Positions 49,866 through 60,020 are shown, counted from the first letter of the stretch. The stretch: 64,000 nt of DNA from Catenibacterium mitsuokai (GCF_025148785.1 NZ_CP102271.1:1323972-1387971), one strand, 5' to 3'. Made by a program: numbers and translations. The notes: generated by a model not told the origin, from the sequence alone.

Positions 49866-49894
49866 TTGACAGTATAAATTTCATTTGTTATAAT
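49866..49894 (+). promoter_or_regulatory. Consensus sigma-A promoter of the cvpA-mutS2-uvrC operon
   Basis: TTGACA (49866-49871), 17 bp, TATAAT (49889-49894). Perfect in both hexamers and spacing. Confidence 0.85.
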
Positions 49895-49926
49895 TAAGAA
49901 CCGACAGTGTTAAGGAGGTAAGTGCT

Positions 49927-50715
49927 ATGAGTTTTCTCGATTTGATTCTTATCGCTTTTTTGTTGTATATGTTTTTTAGTGGATATTCCAAAGGTTTTTT
50001 CTCAACACTTTATGATCTGCTCAGCTTCATCATTATGATGCTTTTTATCTATTTAAATGTTGAGACAATTTCTTCAATAATCCAGATTTATAAACCAGTA
50101 GATGATCCATTATCTCAGTTAGGGGGCTCTGTAGTGAATATGTTGATTGTTTTTATCATCATGTTCATTATTCTAGAAATCATAAGAAGACTGATAGGAC
50201 TTCTTATTAAACCATTAATCACAAAATTAACAGATCACTTTGCCTTGACATCAATTGTAAATCACGTATTAGGGGCACTGCTTCACGGCTTAAAAGGTAC
50301 TTTTATAGCCTTTCTGGCGATGGTTATGTTTATTGTGCCATTTTTTGGTCCTGATATTCTTGCTGATTCTAAAATAGGACATTTAATCATTGAAGATGTG
50401 CCAATTATTTCAGAAACAGTATTAAATGAAGCAAGTGCTTATGGAAGTTTATTAAAAGGACAACATAACCTGCAATTAGAAGATAAAGATATATTAAGAA
50501 AAATGATTATAGCTAACAATCATGCCTATGATCATGGTCTACTTGACGAACATGATGCAATACAGTTTATTTATACTCAACTAGGCCCTGCCTTAATAAA
50601 ACAGCAGGTAACTTTACCTAAAGAAGAAAAAATACAGTTTATCTTATTGTTAAATAAGACGCCTTATACAGAAACAGAAAAGAATATAATTTTAAATAAT
50701 ATAGGAAGTGAATAA
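49927..50715 (+). CDS. CvpA family membrane protein
   Basis: 262 residues with four N-terminal membrane segments (about 1-145) starting FLDLILIAFLLYMFFSGYSK, and a soluble C-terminal helical part. Usually next to mutS2, as here. Confidence 0.8.
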   Translation: MSFLDLILIAFLLYMFFSGYSKGFFSTLYDLLSFIIMMLFIYLNVETISSIIQIYKPVDDPLSQLGGSVVNMLIVFIIMFIILEIIRRLIGLLIKPLITKLTDHFALTSIVNHVLGALLHGLKGTFIAFLAMVMFIVPFFGPDILADSKIGHLIIEDVPIISETVLNEASAYGSLLKGQHNLQLEDKDILRKMIIANNHAYDHGLLDEHDAIQFIYTQLGPALIKQQVTLPKEEKIQFILLLNKTPYTETEKNIILNNIGSE

Positions 50716-50716
50716 A

Positions 50717-53017
50717 ATGTTAGATAGTTATAAAGTCTTAGAATTTCCAAGAATTTTAAATCATATCGCAGGTACATGTCGTACAGAAATTGCGAAAAAG
50801 AAGATCTTACATCTAGAGATGTATGATAATTTAGCTGATTTGAACGAAGAACAGAATCGTTTAGAAGAAGCTATGACAATTCATCGTATTATGGGTACTT
50901 TGCCTCTTGCACCACTCAATGATATCAGTGCTTATCTTGCAAAGGCTAAGATGGATGGTATTCTCGCTCCTGAAGAATTAATGGCGATTGACCATATGTT
51001 AGAAAACATCTTTCAGGTCTCATCTTATTTTAATGCTTATGAAGGAGATATTATTCTATTAAGAGATCTCGTAGAAGGATTAGAAGGAGATAATGGTCTT
51101 CATATTGAAATCAATAGATGCATTATGCCTGATGGATCTATCAGTGATCACGCAAGTGAAACACTTTATCGTATTAGAAAAAGCATGCATGCATTAGAAG
51201 GACGTATTCGCCATTCAATGGAAGGCTATTTAAAAAGTGAAAAAAATTCTTTAAGTATGGATACTCTTTCAAGTAAAAATGACCGTTTAGTACTTGCAGT
51301 CAAGGCGCCTCATAAAAATGAGATTAAAGGCTTAGTTCATGCAACAAGTGCTTCTGGTCAAACATTCTTTATAGAGCCTGAAAGTGTTGTTGTTATGAAT
51401 AATGAACTCAATGAGTTGAAAAGTCAGGAACAGACAGAAATCAATAAAATACTTCAAAGTCTAACTAGACGTGTCAAATACAACTATACAAGATTCTATT
51501 TTGATCAGGAACTCATGTCTGAACTTGATTTTATCTTTGCAAAAGCACGTTTTGGCTGTGATTATGATTGTGTAAAGCCTGATATCAATGAAACGGGTGT
51601 TCTCTCTTTAAAGCAGGCAAGACATCCCTTGATTGATCAGGAAAAGATAGTTCCTAACGATATTATTATTGATGGCAAGATGCTTATGATTACTGGTTCT
51701 AATACCGGTGGTAAAACAGTGGCTTTAAAAACAGCCGGTTTATTATCATTAATGGCTATTAGTGGGTTAGCTGTTCCAGCTATTGACGCTTCTATTCCAT
51801 TCTTTGATGCTGTTTATACAGATATTGGTGATGAACAGTCAATTGAACAATCACTGTCAACATATTCATCACATATGAAGAAGCTTATCTATATACTAGA
51901 ACATGCCACATGTCGTTCTCTTATCCTGATTGATGAAATTGGTTCTGGCACAGATCCACAAGAAGGGGCTTGTCTAGGAGAAGCTATCTTAGATACCTTA
52001 TTAAATCGTGACTGTCGTATTATCGCATCAACGCATTATGGCGAACTAAAAAGCTATGGTCAGACTAGAGATGATATTACGCTCGCATCAGTCGGATTTG
52101 ATGTAGAAACAATGCGTCCTACATATCGCTTGAAGCTTCATTCAATCGGTTCTTCTTATGCCTTTGAAATTGCTGCATCTTTAGGATTAGATCATGAGAT
52201 TATTGATCATGCTTTACATAATAAAGAAGAACGTATGAGCGAAGCAGAAAAGTTAACTGAAAAGCTGACTAAGCAGAGTGCAGAATTAGATGAGAAAGAA
52301 GAAAGAATCGATCAGTTACTTGCAGATAATGAAAAACTTCATAATCGTTATGAACATCAGCTTTCTATTGCCACAAAGCAGAAAGATCGTATTGTAGAAG
52401 AAGCACAGCAGGAAGCCAATAAGATGCTTGAAGAAGCTAAGAAAACAATTGATGAATTGACTAAAGATATCATGGATCAAGGTTCTTTAAAACCCCATCA
52501 AGTGACTGCAGCCAAACACGCATTAGACCAGCAGAAATATGAAAAGAAAGAAATTGTAAAGGTCCAGGACCATGTCTTCAAGAAGGGGGATCATGTCAAA
52601 CTTGATAAGATGAATAGAGAAGGGGATGTACTTGAAGTTAAGAAACATGAACTGTTGATTGATTTAGGTGGTCTCCAGGCACGTGTAAAAGATACAGAAG
52701 TTACTTTTATGCATGGCGCCTCTAAGCCTCAGAAAGTAAAAAAAGCCGGTACTAGACAGCATATGAAGAAAACAGGACATTATGAAGTAAATGTTATTGG
52801 TATGCGTTATGAAGAAGCGATGAATATTGTTGAAAAGTTCTTAGATGATGCTCTATTACTTGGTTATCCTTCAGTACGTATTGTGCATGGTATGGGTAAA
52901 GGGATTTTACGTAATGGTATAAGAAAGAAGTTAGATCATCTCTCTTATGTCAAAGAATATCGTGATGGTGGCCCCAATGAGGGTGGTTTAGGTGTAACGG
53001 TGGTTAGCTTTGAATAA
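50717..53017 (+). CDS. mutS2: Endonuclease MutS2
   Basis: 766 residues from ATG 50717. ATPase: Walker A TGSNTGGKT, Walker B LILIDEIGSGTDPQEG. A coiled coil follows at about 515-595 and the C-terminal Smr domain has VNVIGMRYEEAM and VRIVHGMGKGILR. Acts on recombination intermediates and stalled ribosomes in Firmicutes. Overlaps uvrC. Confidence 0.95.
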   Translation: MLDSYKVLEFPRILNHIAGTCRTEIAKKKILHLEMYDNLADLNEEQNRLEEAMTIHRIMGTLPLAPLNDISAYLAKAKMDGILAPEELMAIDHMLENIFQVSSYFNAYEGDIILLRDLVEGLEGDNGLHIEINRCIMPDGSISDHASETLYRIRKSMHALEGRIRHSMEGYLKSEKNSLSMDTLSSKNDRLVLAVKAPHKNEIKGLVHATSASGQTFFIEPESVVVMNNELNELKSQEQTEINKILQSLTRRVKYNYTRFYFDQELMSELDFIFAKARFGCDYDCVKPDINETGVLSLKQARHPLIDQEKIVPNDIIIDGKMLMITGSNTGGKTVALKTAGLLSLMAISGLAVPAIDASIPFFDAVYTDIGDEQSIEQSLSTYSSHMKKLIYILEHATCRSLILIDEIGSGTDPQEGACLGEAILDTLLNRDCRIIASTHYGELKSYGQTRDDITLASVGFDVETMRPTYRLKLHSIGSSYAFEIAASLGLDHEIIDHALHNKEERMSEAEKLTEKLTKQSAELDEKEERIDQLLADNEKLHNRYEHQLSIATKQKDRIVEEAQQEANKMLEEAKKTIDELTKDIMDQGSLKPHQVTAAKHALDQQKYEKKEIVKVQDHVFKKGDHVKLDKMNREGDVLEVKKHELLIDLGGLQARVKDTEVTFMHGASKPQKVKKAGTRQHMKKTGHYEVNVIGMRYEEAMNIVEKFLDDALLLGYPSVRIVHGMGKGILRNGIRKKLDHLSYVKEYRDGGPNEGGLGVTVVSFE

Positions 53018-54779
53018 GAATCTAGATTATATTAAAAAGAAGCTCTCATTACTTCCTATGTCTCCTGGCTGTTATTTAATGAAGAATACAGAAGGAAAAG
53101 TCATTTATGTAGGAAAGGCGCGAAAACTGAAAAATCGCGTCTCTTCTTATTTTACAGGTGCACATAACTATAAAACAACAAAGCTTGTAGATCATATATG
53201 GGACTTTGACTATATTGTAACAGGCAGTGAAAAGGAAGCATTATTACTTGAAATCAACCTAATTAAGGACTATACACCTGAATACAACATCATGTTTATG
53301 GATAATACCTATTATCCTTATATTGAATTAACGGATGAAACTCATCCAAGACTTAAAATAGTAAGAAAAACAAAAAACAAAAAGAATAAGTACTTTGGTC
53401 CTTATCCTGATGCTACTGCAGCAAGAAATACCTTTAAATTATTAAATAAGCTTTACCCTTTAAGAAAATGTAATCATGTTCCAGATAAGCCATGCCTCTA
53501 TTATTCATTACATCAATGCTTAGGGCCATGTATCAACGATATTGATAAGAGCCAGTATGATGAAATCCGAAAAGAACTGATTTCATTTATTCATGGTAAT
53601 ACCAAATCAAAGATTGATGAACTCAATGAAAAGATGATGACAGCCAGTGATAATCTACAATTCGAGCTTGCAAAAGAATATCGTGATCTCATTCGTTCTA
53701 TAGAATATGTTACTGCCAAACAGAATGTTCAATTTGGTGACTATAAAGATAGAGATATTTTAGGCTATTATATTGATAAAGGTTATATCAGTATTCAGCT
53801 CTTCTTTATGCGTGAAGGTAAACTTCTCTATCATGATTTTAATCTTGAGCCTGTAGGAGAAGATTTTGAAGAAGATCTGATTCGTTTCTTAGTTACTTAC
53901 TATCAAACACATCCTGAACCCTATGAACTACTTATTCCTCAAGATGTTGATTTAGAACTTTTATCTGAAATATTATCCTGTCATGTACTTCAGCCTCAAA
54001 GAGGTGATAAGAAATCCTTAGTAGAAATGGCTAATAAGAATGCGAAGGAAGCACTAGAAAAGAAGTTCTTATTAAAAGAGAAAACGGATGAAAAGACAAT
54101 CCTGCCTATTATTGAATTAGGTAAAAAACTTGGTATTGAGACACCTCATACTATTGAGTTATATGATAACTCTAACATCCAGGGGGCTTATGCTGTTGCA
54201 GGTATGGTTGTTTATAAGGATGGTGTGCCTTCTAAAAAAGATTATCGTAAATATAAGATCAAGACAGTAGAAGGCCCTGATGATTATGCTAGTATGAAGG
54301 AGGTCATCTATAGACGTTATTATCGTCTTTTAATGGAACAAAAGGAAATGGCAGATCTTATTATTGTCGATGGTGGACTTGGACAAATTAAAGTAGCTAA
54401 AGAAGTTATCGACGGTTTGAATCTTCCTGTACATATCTGTGGGTTATCTAAGGATGATAAACATTCTACTGCCATGCTTCTAGATGAAAATGGCAATCAG
54501 GTACCTATTGATACAAAGAGTCCGTTATTCTTCCTTCTTACACGTATGCAGGATGAAGTGCATCGTTATGCTATTTCATTCCATCGCCAGGTCCGTTCTA
54601 AATCATTATTTAGTTCTATTCTTGATGAAGTAGATGGAATCGGCGAAGCACGTAAGAAGAAACTTCTTAATCATTTTAAAAGTGTCAAAAAGATGAAAGA
54701 AGCGTCGTTAGAAGAATTAGAAGCAGTGATTCCTAAAAATACAGCTTTGAAACTCTATGAAGTACTGCACAAAGAATAA
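53010..54779 (+). CDS. uvrC: Excinuclease ABC subunit C
   Basis: 589 residues from TTG 53010 (overlaps the mutS2 stop). GIY-YIG domain: PGCYLMKNTEGKVIYVGKA. UVR motif about 200-235, endonuclease part with DNSNIQG and IIVDGGLGQI, and C-terminal HhH (DEVDGIGEARKKKLLNHF). Nucleotide excision repair nuclease. Confidence 0.95.
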   Translation: MNKNLDYIKKKLSLLPMSPGCYLMKNTEGKVIYVGKARKLKNRVSSYFTGAHNYKTTKLVDHIWDFDYIVTGSEKEALLLEINLIKDYTPEYNIMFMDNTYYPYIELTDETHPRLKIVRKTKNKKNKYFGPYPDATAARNTFKLLNKLYPLRKCNHVPDKPCLYYSLHQCLGPCINDIDKSQYDEIRKELISFIHGNTKSKIDELNEKMMTASDNLQFELAKEYRDLIRSIEYVTAKQNVQFGDYKDRDILGYYIDKGYISIQLFFMREGKLLYHDFNLEPVGEDFEEDLIRFLVTYYQTHPEPYELLIPQDVDLELLSEILSCHVLQPQRGDKKSLVEMANKNAKEALEKKFLLKEKTDEKTILPIIELGKKLGIETPHTIELYDNSNIQGAYAVAGMVVYKDGVPSKKDYRKYKIKTVEGPDDYASMKEVIYRRYYRLLMEQKEMADLIIVDGGLGQIKVAKEVIDGLNLPVHICGLSKDDKHSTAMLLDENGNQVPIDTKSPLFFLLTRMQDEVHRYAISFHRQVRSKSLFSSILDEVDGIGEARKKKLLNHFKSVKKMKEASLEELEAVIPKNTALKLYEVLHKE

Positions 54780-54834
54780 ACTATACACTCATCATGATAT
54801 ACTATATAATTGACACTAGAGAGCAGGTGATTTA

Positions 54835-55986
54835 ATGGAAAATAAGCGCAAGTATCTGTTTGTTACAGTCATTGCATTATTTATCGTTTCATTCTATACA
54901 ATTAATCTCCGTTTTGATCCATTCTATCGTGTCAATGGAATCAACAATGACAACAGAATGATTATCGAGAAATATCTAAGTAAAGAGGAGCAGAAATATC
55001 TTGTAGAAAACAGAATCCCACTTTACCATTTTATGAAATTTATCAAGTATGATGGCTTTTATCTTCCAAATTATCAATATTATGAACTACTAGAAAAGAC
55101 TGGTCGCTATGACAACATTAAGATCATTCTTTCTACTGGTAATGAATTAGCCGGAAAACTTCTTGATAGTTTTAAGAACAATGCCTATGATCAAGCTAAA
55201 AAGTTAGTAGAGCATGATTTGGAATCAGGATATTTATATAATCAGAATTTTGATTTTGATAAATTAGAAATATATTATCAAATGAGGCCGCTATATGATG
55301 ATTATAGTTATGTGGATGATACAGAATATTATATTGAATTATTAAAAAATCGTGGATTATCAGATAAATTAATTCGTTCTTTTTTTGCGGATGCTTGTAA
55401 TAACTACTCACGTTATGGATTGACAACTCTCATGACTCAGGCTAATAATCATGAGATATTCTTAATTGCGGATCCTTCATCTTTAATGACAACACTTAAT
55501 GATACAAGTTATATAGGGGCTTATGTGCCACATAATCTTGTTCTGATGTCAGATATTCATCGTTTGAAATACGCTATGTATTTAGAGAATGATGCTTATG
55601 AAGCCTTAAAGAAGATGGTGGAAGCAATGCCTGATGATATTGCTGAAGATTTTTATGTCAAAGAAGCCTATGAAAGCTTCAATGATTTTCAATATTCAAA
55701 TCCGGCTCTTGCCGGCAAAGATGAAAGACAGCTGGGTAGAACAGTGTCTATTGCTTCTAAATCCATTGCCTATCAGACATTTGAAACATCTGCCCTGTCA
55801 CAATGGCTTGAAGCACATTCTTATGAATATGGCTTCATATTGCGTTATCCAAAGCGTATGGCTTCTTCTACAAATCATGTCTATGATTCTCATTATTATC
55901 GCTATGCAGGTAAGAAGACAGCCAATAAAATTTATAAAGAAAATAGCTGTATTGAAGAATATATTCAAAAGGAGGCAGTAAAATGA
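54835..55986 (+). CDS. VanY-like (D-Ala-D-Ala carboxypeptidase family) protein, metal ligands lost
   Basis: 383 residues with an N-terminal membrane anchor (about 7-24). The C-terminal about 290-370 matches the VanY fold (WLEAHSYEYGFILRYPKRM, HYYRYAGKKTANKI). The zinc motif S-x-H-x2-G-x3-D reads DERQLGRTVS, so both the His and the Asp ligands are replaced. It probably binds wall peptide without cleaving it. Overlaps the next gene by 4 nt. Confidence 0.7.
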   Translation: MENKRKYLFVTVIALFIVSFYTINLRFDPFYRVNGINNDNRMIIEKYLSKEEQKYLVENRIPLYHFMKFIKYDGFYLPNYQYYELLEKTGRYDNIKIILSTGNELAGKLLDSFKNNAYDQAKKLVEHDLESGYLYNQNFDFDKLEIYYQMRPLYDDYSYVDDTEYYIELLKNRGLSDKLIRSFFADACNNYSRYGLTTLMTQANNHEIFLIADPSSLMTTLNDTSYIGAYVPHNLVLMSDIHRLKYAMYLENDAYEALKKMVEAMPDDIAEDFYVKEAYESFNDFQYSNPALAGKDERQLGRTVSIASKSIAYQTFETSALSQWLEAHSYEYGFILRYPKRMASSTNHVYDSHYYRYAGKKTANKIYKENSCIEEYIQKEAVK

Positions 55987-56450
55987 AGAAAATTGTAATC
56001 ATGTCAGATAACCATGGTGATATGAATATGTTAACAGATATTAAAGTCCTAGAAGATGATGCAGATTACTATATCCATTGTGGTGATAGTGAATCCTATT
56101 CGCTTCAGGATTTAGATGGCTTTGTAGCTGTTAAAGGCAATAATGACTGGAGTCTTGATCTTCCTCAAACAGCAAGACTAGATATTGAAGGAAGGCATCT
56201 TCTCATCACTCATGGTCAGTTCTTTGGTTATTTTGACCGCGAAAAGAAAATGATTCAGTTCTTAAAAAAGTATAATGGAGATGTTTTGATCTCAGGTCAC
56301 ACACATATGCCTCTTGCGAAAAAAGAAAACGGCTTATGGCTTATTAATCCAGGCTCAACATCCTGGCCACGTGGTGGATCAAAACGTTCTTATGCAGTTG
56401 TAACGATTGATGATAAAAATGTAGATGTAATGATTAAAACTCTAGAATAG
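55983..56450 (+). CDS. YfcE/MJ0936-family phosphodiesterase
   Basis: 155 residues with SDNHGDMN, HCGDSE, KGNND, THGQ and GHTHMP in order, the two-metal calcineurin-like site. Hydrolyses phosphodiesters. Physiological substrate unknown. Confidence 0.85.
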   Translation: MKKIVIMSDNHGDMNMLTDIKVLEDDADYYIHCGDSESYSLQDLDGFVAVKGNNDWSLDLPQTARLDIEGRHLLITHGQFFGYFDREKKMIQFLKKYNGDVLISGHTHMPLAKKENGLWLINPGSTSWPRGGSKRSYAVVTIDDKNVDVMIKTLE

Positions 56451-56473
56451 TGATACATTTAAATAAATAGGAA

Positions 56474-56501
56474 TTGACATTTTATATCTTCCTATTATAA
56501 T
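56474..56501 (+). promoter_or_regulatory. Promoter of the lysine transporter operon
   Basis: TTGACA (56474-56479), 16 bp, TATAAT (56496-56501). Confidence 0.8.
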
Positions 56502-56522
56502 GAGCATGTAAAGTCAAATATA

Positions 56523-56681
56523 AAGATAGAGGAAGCGATGCATCAGAGTAATATGAGGAGTCGGCAGACTAAGAATCATATGAAAGGTAATCATCGCCGA
56601 AAGAAGATAAGCGGCAGCTTGTTGTCTTGGTGATTCAGGAAATACCTGTCTCACTCCTTCATGATGAAGAGGCGTTATCTT
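56523..56681 (+). promoter_or_regulatory. Lysine riboswitch (L box)
   Basis: P1 pairs AAGATA (56523-56528) with TATCTT (56676-56681). Conserved L-box segments appear in order: GAGGAAGCGATGC, AGAGTAATATGAG, ATGAAAGGTAATCATCGCCGA and CTTGTTGTCTTGGTGATTC, split across the five-helix junction. The downstream CGTTATC can pair with GATAACG (56699-56705) as antiterminator. Confidence 0.85.
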
Positions 56682-56692
56682 ATCGTTAAAAG

Positions 56693-56718
56693 CTATACGA
56701 TAACGTATGGTTTTTTTT
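56693..56718 (+). terminator. Riboswitch terminator
   Basis: CTATACG-ATAA-CGTATGG stem (one G-U) followed by T8, 28 nt before the first gene. Formed when lysine is bound. Confidence 0.8.
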
Positions 56719-56745
56719 CTATTTTTATATAGAAAGGGGTTAATT

Positions 56746-57561
56746 ATGAAAAAGACTTTAATTACGCTTGCAGCAGCAGCACTTGTATTATCAGGATGTG
56801 GATCATCTCCAAAAGAAGATGACAATACTTTTACAGTAGGCATGGAAGCCGCTTACCAGCCATTTAACTGGCAGACTTCTAAAAAGACAGATACTGCTGT
56901 TAAATTAGATGGTGGTGCAGGTTATGCAGATGGTTATGATGTTGTCGTTGCCAGCAAAATCGCAAAAAAGTTAGGTAAAAAACTTGTTGTAAAGAAGATT
57001 GCATGGGATGGTTTACAGCCAGCTGTAGAATCTGGTGAAATTGATGCAATTATCGCAGGTATGACTGCAGACAAGAAACGTGAAAAGGGATTAGATTTCA
57101 CTACACCTTATTATCAGAGTGAAATGGTTATGATTGTAAGAAAGAACAGCACTATGACTTCATTCAATGATATCCAGCAGTTCTCAGGTTACAAGGTAAC
57201 AGGTCAGAAGAATACAAACTATGATACAATCATTGACCAGATCAAGGGCGTTAAACATCAGACACCTAAATCAACTTACCCAGAATTAGTTGTAGCTTTA
57301 CAGCAGGGTGATACAGATGGTATTACTGCAGAATTACCCGTTGCGAATGGTATCGTACAGGCCAACCCAGATCTTACAATTGTTAAGTTTGCAGATGGTC
57401 ATAACTTCAATGTAGATACTGCAGTATCAATTGGATTAAAGAATAATACTCGTAAAACAGCTGAATTTAAAAATATTCAGAAGGCTTTAGACTCTATTTC
57501 ACAGGAAGAAAGATTAAAAATCATGGAAGATGCTGTTAAAAGAGCACCTACTGATAAATAG
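56746..57561 (+). CDS. Lysine ABC transporter, substrate-binding lipoprotein
   Basis: 271 residues from ATG 56746 after GAAAGGGG. Lipoprotein signal with LSGC box (Cys18), then a periplasmic-binding fold (FTVGMEAAYQPFNW, GLDFTTPYYQSEMVMIVRK, NTNYDTIIDQIKG). Lysine specificity is inferred from the riboswitch. Confidence 0.9.
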   Translation: MKKTLITLAAAALVLSGCGSSPKEDDNTFTVGMEAAYQPFNWQTSKKTDTAVKLDGGAGYADGYDVVVASKIAKKLGKKLVVKKIAWDGLQPAVESGEIDAIIAGMTADKKREKGLDFTTPYYQSEMVMIVRKNSTMTSFNDIQQFSGYKVTGQKNTNYDTIIDQIKGVKHQTPKSTYPELVVALQQGDTDGITAELPVANGIVQANPDLTIVKFADGHNFNVDTAVSIGLKNNTRKTAEFKNIQKALDSISQEERLKIMEDAVKRAPTDK

Positions 57562-57569
57562 GAGATAAA

Positions 57570-58298
57570 ATGAAAATAGATTTTCAATATGCATGGAGCC
57601 AGTTAATTAATAATTGGCCTCTGTTCTGGTATGGTATTAAGATGACAATCGCTTTTGCGGTTGTTGGTACATTAGCTGGTCTTGTTTTAGGTCTTGTTAT
57701 TGGTGCTATTCGTTGTGTGCCACTCGATCCTCTAGATAAGCCAGTCACAAGATTTTTTAAACAGTTAGGACGTTTTATTACAGGCTTTTATGTATGGGTA
57801 TTTCGTGGAACACCTATGATGGTACAGGCCGTATTCCTTTATTATTTATTTAAGCCAGTATTAAATTGGAATAACTTCACTGCAGGTATGGTTATTATTT
57901 CAATCAATACAGCAGCTTATATGGCTGAAATCATTCGTAGTGGAATCCAGTCTATTGATGCTGGACAGATGGAAGCAGCTAAGTCTTTAGGTATGACAAA
58001 TACTCAGACTATGATCAATATCATCTTCCCACAGGCTATCAAGAATACATTCCCATCACTTGGTAATCAGTTTATCGTTAATATTAAAGACAGCTGTATG
58101 TTAAATGCAATTTCAGTTGTTGAATTATTCTTCCAGGCACAATCAGTGGCTGGTACTAATATGAGATATATTGAAGTATATCTTGTTGTTGCTATTCTTT
58201 ATTTAATTCTTACAACTGTTGCAACATTTGTGCTTAACTACATTGAAAAGAAAATCAATAAGACAAACACAGTAAGTATCAAGGATAACTGCGCATAA
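57570..58298 (+). CDS. Lysine ABC transporter, permease
   Basis: 242 residues with about five membrane segments and the polar amino-acid permease motif ([20 protein letters not shown], then the [14 protein letters not shown]). Follows the binding protein by 8 nt. Confidence 0.9.
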   Translation: MKIDFQYAWSQLINNWPLFWYGIKMTIAFAVVGTLAGLVLGLVIGAIRCVPLDPLDKPVTRFFKQLGRFITGFYVWVFRGTPMMVQAVFLYYLFKPVLNWNNFTAGMVIISINTAAYMAEIIRSGIQSIDAGQMEAAKSLGMTNTQTMINIIFPQAIKNTFPSLGNQFIVNIKDSCMLNAISVVELFFQAQSVAGTNMRYIEVYLVVAILYLILTTVATFVLNYIEKKINKTNTVSIKDNCA

Positions 58299-58309
58299 GG
58301 AGGAAAAAA

Positions 58310-59047
58310 ATGGATACAGTCATTGAAATTAAACATTTAGAAAAACATTTTGGAAACCTCCGTGTTCTTAATGATATTGATTTTACTATTGAACGTGGTA
58401 AGGTTGTGACTATTATTGGTTCAAGTGGTTCTGGTAAGAGTACATTATTAAGATGTATTAACTTATTAGAAGTTCCTGATGCAGGAGAAATCTTATTTAA
58501 TGGTCAGAATATTTTAAAGGGAGATATGGATGCTTCTACTTATCGTAGTAAAGTAGGTATGGTATTCCAGAACTTCAATTTATTTAGTAATAAGACAGTA
58601 TTAGAAAACTGTATGATTGGACAGATCAAAGTATTAAAGAAATCTAAAGAAGAAGCACGTGAGGAAGCTATGAAACAGCTTAAGGCTGTTGGTATGGATA
58701 AATTTGCAGATGCATCAAGCACAAAGCTTTCTGGTGGTCAGAAACAGCGCGTAGCCATTGCAAGAGCATTATGCATGAAGCCTGAAGTTCTTCTATTTGA
58801 TGAACCTACAAGTGCTTTAGACCCTGAAATGGTAGGGGATGTATTAGATGTAATGAAGCAACTTGCAAAAGAAGGTTTAACAATGGCTGTTGTTACTCAC
58901 GAAATGCAGTTTGCAAGAGAAGTCAGCGATGTAGTATGTTTCATGGATCAGGGTGTTATTGCAGAAATGGGTACACCTGAAGAAGTATTTGAACATCCAA
59001 AGACAGAACGTGCTCAGCAGTTCTTATCACGTTATTCTAATAGATAA
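58310..59047 (+). CDS. Lysine ABC transporter, ATP-binding protein
   Basis: 245 residues. Walker [11 protein letters not shown]-loop, signature LSGGQKQR, Walker [14 protein letters not shown]-loop VVTHEM. PAAT-type ATPase. Confidence 0.95.
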   Translation: MDTVIEIKHLEKHFGNLRVLNDIDFTIERGKVVTIIGSSGSGKSTLLRCINLLEVPDAGEILFNGQNILKGDMDASTYRSKVGMVFQNFNLFSNKTVLENCMIGQIKVLKKSKEEAREEAMKQLKAVGMDKFADASSTKLSGGQKQRVAIARALCMKPEVLLFDEPTSALDPEMVGDVLDVMKQLAKEGLTMAVVTHEMQFAREVSDVVCFMDQGVIAEMGTPEEVFEHPKTERAQQFLSRYSNR

Positions 59048-59059
59048 AATATTTACTTG

Positions 59060-59087
59060 AGAGACGGTTAAAACACCGTCTCTTTTA
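59060..59087 (+). terminator. Terminator of the transporter operon
   Basis: AGAGACGGT / ACCGTCTCT followed by TTTT. Confidence 0.8.
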
Positions 59088-59102
59088 ATTTAACGTAATA
59101 AA

Positions 59103-59164
59103 GAAAAAGACTAGAGAGCAACTCTAGTCCAAGATAAAATAAAAACCTCGGATGACCCGAGGTT
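59103..59164 (-). terminator. Two tandem terminators of the first tRNA-Arg gene
   Basis: Minus direction: AACCTCGG / CCGAGGTT (59164-59144) followed by T-rich sequence, then GACTAGAG / CTCTAGTC (59129-59109) followed by TTTTT. Confidence 0.65.
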
Positions 59165-59173
59165 GTTTTTAGA

Positions 59174-59250
59174 TGGCGTCCACGAGGGGATTCGAACCCA
59201 TGACCGCACGCTTAGAAGGCGTGTGCTCTATCCAGCTGAGCTACGTAGAC
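59174..59250 (-). tRNA. tRNA-Arg (anticodon UCU), copy 1
   Basis: 77 nt on the minus strand. Acceptor GTCTACG / CGTGGAC, D arm GCTC / GAGC, anticodon stem CACGC / GCGTG with loop CTTCTAA (anticodon TCT), T arm with TTCGAAT, discriminator G and encoded CCA. A promoter TTGCAT-17-TAATAT lies upstream (about 59272-59300). Confidence 0.9.
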
Positions 59251-59360
59251 ATTTGATTTCCGACTGCTCATTCATATTACCATACAATACAACATTATGC
59301 AATACTTAAAGCTTAAAAAATGAAAGAAATATGATTTAAAACCTATATAAAGGTTTTGTC

Positions 59361-59388
59361 AAAATAAAAACCCCGGTAATCCGGGGTT
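59361..59388 (-). terminator. Terminator of the second tRNA-Arg gene
   Basis: AACCCCGG / CCGGGGTT with TAAT loop, followed on the minus strand by TTTTTATTTT. Confidence 0.75.
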
Positions 59389-59397
59389 GTTTTCAGA

Positions 59398-59474
59398 TGG
59401 CGTCCACGAGGGGATTCGAACCCATGACCGCACGCTTAGAAGGCGTGTGCTCTATCCAGCTGAGCTACGTAGAC
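59398..59474 (-). tRNA. tRNA-Arg (anticodon UCU), copy 2
   Basis: Identical in sequence to the copy at 59174-59250. Own promoter on the minus strand, TTGCAT-17-TATTAT (about 59495-59523), and own terminator. Confidence 0.9.
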
Positions 59475-59550
59475 ATTTTTTTTTGACTGCTCAAGTATAA
59501 TATCATGACTTTTCATGTAATGCAAGTATTTTTTTACATAATTATAAGTG

Positions 59551-59614
59551 TTGACATAATTAATTATTTTCACATATAATATCGTCAGTTTGACATAACT
59601 AACATATGTTAGTT
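59551..59614 (+). promoter_or_regulatory. Promoter with 18-bp palindromic operator
   Basis: TTGACA (59551-59556), 18 bp, TATAAT (59575-59580). At 59597-59614, just past the expected start point, AACTAACATATGTTAGTT is a perfect 18-bp palindrome, a typical repressor site. Confidence 0.75.
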
Positions 59615-59636
59615 AAGACTAAATAAGGAGATGACT

Positions 59637-60020
59637 ATGAAATACATTTGGATACTATTAGGCTTTATTAGCTTATTTCTTGGTACTATAGGAATTGTTC
59701 TTCCTATACTTCCTACTGTGCCTTTTTATATGGCGACAGTATACTGTTTTGCAAAAAGTTCGGAAACGCTTCATAACTGGTTTATGCATACAAAACTCTA
59801 TAAAAAGCATCTTAATAGCTTTGTTAAAAACAGATCCATGACACTAATGACAAAATGCAAGATTATGGGTATGGTAACAGTTGTCATGTTAATTGGATTT
59901 ATATGTATGAAAAATGTTCCTATAGGTAGACTATGTATAGTTATTGTATGGATTTTTCATATTTTATATTTCTTTATTCGCATTAAGACTATAAACAAGG
60001 AAGATGCAGTTAATGAATAA
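59637..60020 (+). CDS. YbaN/DUF454-family membrane protein
   Basis: 127 residues from ATG 59637 (GGAG 6 nt upstream; ATG 59631 abuts it). Begins [28 protein letters not shown] split over two segments, the DUF454 hallmark. Three membrane spans. Function unknown, often near haem or redox genes. Confidence 0.8.
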   Translation: MKYIWILLGFISLFLGTIGIVLPILPTVPFYMATVYCFAKSSETLHNWFMHTKLYKKHLNSFVKNRSMTLMTKCKIMGMVTVVMLIGFICMKNVPIGRLCIVIVWIFHILYFFIRIKTINKEDAVNE

